Below, piece after piece: positions 54,375-58,249 of a stretch of DNA of 58,249 bases (positions are counted from its first letter, which is position 1; each line of letters starts with the position of its first letter). Source of the stretch: Bradyrhizobium manausense (GTDB lineage Bacteria; Pseudomonadota; Alphaproteobacteria; Rhizobiales; Xanthobacteraceae); the NCBI RefSeq assembly GCF_018130615.1, contig NZ_JAFCKB010000033.1:1-58249 (forward strand), in the 5' to 3' direction. A model generated the notes under the pieces. It had not been told where the DNA came from, made no database searches, and saw only the letters and a list, made by a program, of their open reading frames with translations. The position numbers and the translations under genes were made by a program.

Positions 54375-55445
54375 CTATTGCTTTCTGGCCTTGGCCACGT
54401 CCCGGACCAGGCTGTGAATGAAGCCCAGTTTGGCGACCACGGCCGGCGACAGGATGAAGGGATAGAGGTCGCGCAGGCCCATGGCGCGGTTGACGCTGTT
54501 CATGGCAAAGGTGAAGGGCAGCCATGCGTCGACGATCGCCTCAACGCCTTTCGCCTCATAGGGATTGAAGCGGATCCGCGTCGACAACTCCCCATCGCGG
54601 TCGACCTTGGGGCGCACCTCCATGCCGAACTCGCCAGCCATTTCCAGGGTATCGACGATGTGGAGGTAGTGCGCCCAGGTCTCGGCGAAATCCTCCCAGG
54701 GATGCATGGTCGCGTAGGCCGAGACGTAGTTCTGCTGCCAGTCCCGCGGCGCACCTTCGGCATAGTGGCGCTGCAACGCCTGACCGTAATCGACGGAATC
54801 ATCGCCGAACACGGCGCGGCATTCCTCCAGCTTCCCGCCATCACGCACCAGCACGTCCCAGAAATAGTGCCCGACCTCGTGGCGGAAATGCCCGAGCAGC
54901 GTGCGGTAGGGCTCGCCCATCTCCAGCCTGCGCCGCTCGCGCTCGATGGTATCGGTCTCGGTGAGCGCGATCGTAACCAGGCCGTTGTCGTGGCCGGTCA
55001 GGACCTTCTGTCCGCTGTTCGGATCATCCGCGAGGAAATTGAAGATCAGGCCATGCTCGGGATCGTCCTGCCGGGTTTGGAGCGGCAGCTTCCAGCGGAT
55101 CAACGAATAGAACAACCGGTGCTTCGCCACCTCCAGCTCGCGCCAGCCGGCGAGTTGCGCGGCATCGGAAAGATCTGGCACGATGCCGTTGTGGCGGCAG
55201 GCGCGGCAAAAGCCCGTGGTATCGCTACCGTCCGTCAGCCAGTTGCAGGCGTCGTACCCGGCGTTGCGGCACAGCATGCGTGCCCTGCCCTTGTCGGCGA
55301 GCGTGGCCCAGCCTTCCCCGTCGGGCTCGATCGCGGACATCGTCTCCTTCTCCGGCAGAAAGGCGACGCGATGGCCGCAGCGTTCGCAGGCGCGGTTCTC
55401 GAAATAGAGAACATTGCCGCAGTCCTGGCAGACAAAGAGCTTCAA
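54375..55445 (-). CDS. Zinc-binding metallopeptidase family protein with N-terminal zinc ribbon
   Basis: 356 residues. N-terminal Cys pairs C6/C9 and C20/C23 and a second set C59, C67, C80/C83 suggest zinc ribbons. The HEVGH motif at 189-193 (RHEVGHYFWDVL) is the metal site of a gluzincin-type peptidase; FAETWAHYLHIVDTLE provides the downstream Glu/His. Matches the putative zinc-binding metallopeptidase family (PF10005-like) of unknown substrate. No signal peptide. Confidence 0.88.
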   Translation of the reverse strand: MKLFVCQDCGNVLYFENRACERCGHRVAFLPEKETMSAIEPDGEGWATLADKGRARMLCRNAGYDACNWLTDGSDTTGFCRACRHNGIVPDLSDAAQLAGWRELEVAKHRLFYSLIRWKLPLQTRQDDPEHGLIFNFLADDPNSGQKVLTGHDNGLVTIALTETDTIERERRRLEMGEPYRTLLGHFRHEVGHYFWDVLVRDGGKLEECRAVFGDDSVDYGQALQRHYAEGAPRDWQQNYVSAYATMHPWEDFAETWAHYLHIVDTLEMAGEFGMEVRPKVDRDGELSTRIRFNPYEAKGVEAIVDAWLPFTFAMNSVNRAMGLRDLYPFILSPAVVAKLGFIHSLVRDVAKARKQ

Positions 55446-55658
55446 GCTTTAGCCTCTTGGGAAAGGGAGCCTTACGATATCAGCTGTGGGGCCTCGCAGA
55501 TACGCGCGCCGGCGGCCCATCGTTCCAATATCGGGGAACAAATAGCCAGCCCCGGCATTGGCTCATGCGCGCCCACGCCGTTCGGTGGGCGTTTGTTGAG
55601 CTATTCCCTTTTGAGCAATGGCTATCAGGCTTTGACTGTGTGAATATCGGTCCGGCAC

Positions 55659-58136
55659 GTGCGCTCCCGCATCACAACGGCCGACGCCTTGAACGATCTT
55701 TTGCCCGAGACCATCGCCGCCGAGAGGCTGCGCCAACACCTCGAAGACATCGCGCGCGAGCGCGACAACGCCTATCGCGCGTTGCAGGAGCGCGAGGCCG
55801 AGCTCGCGCGCATCCAGCGCATCGGCAAGGTCGGTGGGCTCGAGATCGACTTCCGCGAAGGCTTCAAGAACCGCCGCTCGCCGGAATATCTGCTCGTGCA
55901 CGGCCTGCCCCCTGAAGCAACCGACGAAACCTACGAGGATTGGGTCGCCCGGATCCACCCGGAGGATCGCCAGCGTACGATCAAGCATCTCTTCGAGACG
56001 CTGAAGAGCGAAAGCGGCGATTATGCCGACGAGTACCGCATCATACGGTCGAACGACGGCGAGACTCGCTGGATCCGCGTCGTCGCCAAGATCGAGCGCG
56101 ACAAGGACGGCCGCGCGCTCCGGCTCGTGGGCGCCGACTTCGACATCACCGACCAGATGCTCGCCCGCGAGACGCTGCGCGAGAGCGAGGAGCGTTTTCG
56201 GCTGATCGCCGACAGCGCGCCGGTGCCGATCTGGGTGACAAAGCTCGACCGCACGCGCTCCTTCGCCAATCAGGCCTATGTCGACTTCGTCGGCCTGCCC
56301 TACGAGCAGGCCATTGTCTTCGACTGGCGCAAGGTGCTGCACCCCGACGACCTCCCGCACGTCTTGCAGCAGTCCGTGCAAGGCGAAGCGTCGCTCAAGC
56401 CGTTTGTGCTGGAGGCGCGCTACAAGAATGCATCCGGCGAATGGCGCTGGCTGCGATCGGAATCCCAGCCACGCTGGGATCCGACCGGCAAGCATATCGG
56501 CTTCATCGGCGTTGCCCACGACGTCACCGTTGCCAAGCAGGCCGAGATCGAGCTGCGGCAACTCAACGAGACCCTGGAAGAGCGCATCGTCGAGCGCACC
56601 GCCGAGCTCGAATCCAACGAGGCAAGGCTGCGTGCGATCCTGGAGACCAGCAATCAGTATCAGGGACTCGTCAACCTCGAGGGCGAGCTGCTCTACGCCA
56701 ACAAGACCGCGCTCGACGGAATCAAGGCGCGCTCCGAGGACGTCATCGGCAAGCTGTTCTGGGACACGCCCTGGTTCACCGGCACGCCCGGCGTGAGCAC
56801 AACCGTGCGCGAGGCGTTCCAGACCGTGCTGCGCGGCGAACCAGTGCGAATTGAGATGCGGCTGCGGTTGCCGATCGGCGAGCGCGATTTCGAGTTCGGC
56901 ATGCGTCCGGTGCTCGACCGCCACGGCAACATCACCGGCGCCGTGCCGGAAGCCGTGGACATCACCGAGCGCCGCCGCGGCGAGGAAGCGCTGCGGCAGT
57001 CGCAGAAGATGGAGGCGATCGGCCAGCTCACCGGCGGCGTGGCTCACGATTTCAACAACCTCCTCACCATCATCCGTTCGGCGACCGACTTCCTGCGCCG
57101 GCGCGAGTTGCCGGAGGAGCGCCGCCGCCGCTATGTCGATGCGATCTCCGACACTGTCGAGCGCGCCTCAAAGCTGACGGCGCAGCTGCTGGCCTTCGCG
57201 CGCCGGCAGCCCCTGAAGCCGCAGATCTTCAACGTCGGCAGCCAGGTCGAGGGCGTGGCGCAGCTGGTGCGGCCGCTGGTCGGCGGCCGCATCGAGATCG
57301 TGGTCGAGATCGACGATGCCGATTGCTTTACGGTGGCGGACATTGCGCAGTTCGAGACTGCGCTGATCAACCTCGCCATCAACGCCCGCGACGCCATGGA
57401 CGGCGAAGGCCGCCTCACCATCGCCGTCCGCAAGGTTCAGGGCATCCCGAACCTGCGTGCGCAATCGGCGCGCGGCGGCCATTATGTCGCGATCTCTCTC
57501 ACCGACACCGGCAGCGGCATCGCCCCCGAAAACATCGACGCCATCTTCGAGCCGTTCTTCACCACCAAGGAGGTCGGCAAAGGCACCGGCCTCGGCCTCA
57601 GCCAGGCCTTCGGCTTCGCAAAGCAGTCCGAGGGCGACATCGCGGTGACGAGCGCGCCCGGACAGGGCGCGACTTTCACGATCTACCTGCCGCAGGTGCA
57701 GAGCCCCACCGCCGAGAAGGAGGCTGCAGCGCTGACCGGCGAGGCCGCCACCACCGGCCGCGGCTATCGCGTGCTCGTGGTCGAGGACAATGACGATGTC
57801 GGCCAGTTCTCGACCGAGCTTCTGGAAGACCTCGGCTACGTCACCCGCCGCGTCGCCAACGCCAACGCGGCACTCGCCATCCTCGGCGAGAACGAATTCG
57901 CGGTCGACCTCGTGTTCTCCGATGTCATCATGCCCGGCATGAACGGCGTCGAGCTCGCCGGCGTCATTCGTGAACGCTATCCAGGCTTGCCGGTCGTGCT
58001 CACCTCTGGCTACAGCAACGTGCTTGCGGAAAACGCCCATCGCGGCTTCGAGCTGATCCAGAAACCGTATTCGGTGGAAGCCCTCTCGCGCATCCTGCGC
58101 AAGGCGATCACGGAGAAGCTGTCGGTGGCAAGGTGA
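55659..58136 (+). CDS. Triple-PAS hybrid histidine kinase/response regulator (825 residues)
   Basis: GTG start at 55659. An N-terminal coiled region (AAERLRQHLEDIARERDNAYRALQEREAELARIQ, about 20-53) leads to PAS1 (about 55-170, VHGLPPEATDETYEDWV), PAS2 (about 178-290, SEERFRLIADSAPVPIWVT), a coiled linker, PAS3 (about 320-440), HisKA with His463 ([11 protein letters not shown]), HATPase ([29 protein letters not shown]) and REC with Asp755 (DLVFSDVIMPG). The REC, HATPase and HisKA are strongly similar to the 49263 kinase. No membrane helix, so it senses a cytosolic signal, by PAS ligand or redox. Confidence 0.94.
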   Translation: MRSRITTADALNDLLPETIAAERLRQHLEDIARERDNAYRALQEREAELARIQRIGKVGGLEIDFREGFKNRRSPEYLLVHGLPPEATDETYEDWVARIHPEDRQRTIKHLFETLKSESGDYADEYRIIRSNDGETRWIRVVAKIERDKDGRALRLVGADFDITDQMLARETLRESEERFRLIADSAPVPIWVTKLDRTRSFANQAYVDFVGLPYEQAIVFDWRKVLHPDDLPHVLQQSVQGEASLKPFVLEARYKNASGEWRWLRSESQPRWDPTGKHIGFIGVAHDVTVAKQAEIELRQLNETLEERIVERTAELESNEARLRAILETSNQYQGLVNLEGELLYANKTALDGIKARSEDVIGKLFWDTPWFTGTPGVSTTVREAFQTVLRGEPVRIEMRLRLPIGERDFEFGMRPVLDRHGNITGAVPEAVDITERRRGEEALRQSQKMEAIGQLTGGVAHDFNNLLTIIRSATDFLRRRELPEERRRRYVDAISDTVERASKLTAQLLAFARRQPLKPQIFNVGSQVEGVAQLVRPLVGGRIEIVVEIDDADCFTVADIAQFETALINLAINARDAMDGEGRLTIAVRKVQGIPNLRAQSARGGHYVAISLTDTGSGIAPENIDAIFEPFFTTKEVGKGTGLGLSQAFGFAKQSEGDIAVTSAPGQGATFTIYLPQVQSPTAEKEAAALTGEAATTGRGYRVLVVEDNDDVGQFSTELLEDLGYVTRRVANANAALAILGENEFAVDLVFSDVIMPGMNGVELAGVIRERYPGLPVVLTSGYSNVLAENAHRGFELIQKPYSVEALSRILRKAITEKLSVAR

Positions 58137-58175
58137 GTGCGAGCCAACCCACACGGTGTCGTCCCGGTGAAGGCC

Positions 58176-58249
58176 CTAGGGCATGCACGTATCTCTGAGG
58201 CTCCATCCGGCTGCGGCGGCTTTGAAGTATTCGAGGCCGTTTTTGAAGG
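58176..58249 (-). CDS. C-terminal end of a minus-strand CDS, cut by window edge (possible transposase)
   Basis: Twenty-three codons and a TAG stop are visible: the frame ends FKAAAAGWSLRDTCMP. The Phe-Lys-x-Ala ending is vaguely like IS630-type transposase tails, but the piece is too short to classify. It starts beyond the right edge. Confidence 0.35.
   Translation of the reverse strand, partial: FKNGLEYFKAAAAGWSLRDTCMP

Noticed and set aside
55563-57047. A 494-codon frame opposite the 55659 kinase
   Set aside because: Antisense shadow of a well-supported kinase.

Overview
The window looks like a chromosomal segment of Bradyrhizobium or a close relative (Nitrobacteraceae, Alphaproteobacteria). 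This rests on high GC, the gene set (MipZ, alphaproteobacterial ClpS/ClpA, phasin, EipB/DUF1849, DUF1489, a SPOR-tailed D,D-carboxypeptidase, FliN) and palindromic intergenic repeats I recall as typical of this family. All assignments come from reading translated sequence; no database search was run.

Layout. 1-1430: a lower-GC accessory patch holding the C-terminal tip of an Rhs protein and a small downstream gene (candidate toxin tip and immunity gene), bracketed by a 29-bp perfect inverted repeat that resembles outward-facing IS3-type ends. 1953-6543: RidA, EipB, a second RidA, GDPD, a DUF482 GNAT enzyme and a HIT protein. 6545-8325: palindromic repeat, TrmO and the AzlC/AzlD exporter. 8369-11216: lytic transglycosylase, an orphan TRAP-type binding protein with a 12-bp coding tandem repeat, and a HAD phosphatase. 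11213-14451: aldoxime dehydratase and nitrilase with a divergent AraC regulator, a complete aldoxime-to-carboxylate pathway. 14907-18343: aldo/keto reductase, DHA2 efflux pump, PEGA lipoprotein. 18411-24594: ClpA/ClpS, phasin and D-Ala-D-Ala carboxypeptidase. 24819-31570: a DnaJ/VWA pair, alpha/beta hydrolase, MipZ, PanC and DUF1489.

31776-37440: YidB, GST, DUF599, an interspersed repeat region with an elaborate nested inverted-repeat structure (33803-34560), a second hydrolase, a TonB/TolA-like protein and a second aldo/keto reductase. 37573-43260: HTH protein, MgtE, two tandem NodB-type deacetylases, tRNA-Leu(GAG) and an orphan FliN whose stop codon lies in a 19-bp tandem repeat. 43343-46434: LipB, a solitary DnaB/RecA-like ATPase, and a tautomerase divergent from a LysR regulator across a textbook T-N11-A palindrome. 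46439-49111: a three-gene operon (GbsR/MarR regulator, DUF4166, membrane-fused TIGR01777 epimerase) with a 22-bp perfect palindrome centred on the regulator's start codon. 49263-58136: two PAS hybrid histidine kinases flank acylphosphatase, a PEP mutase/isocitrate lyase-family enzyme, an acyl-CoA carboxylase alpha subunit and a zinc metallopeptidase. The right edge cuts a minus-strand CDS, perhaps a transposase end.

Most of the window is ordinary core chromosome. The items most worth a second look are the Rhs tip cassette, the structured repeat at 34002-34116, the GbsR-DUF4166-TIGR01777 operon with its operator over the start codon, the aldoxime/nitrile cluster, and the candidate operators upstream of phasin and tautomerase.
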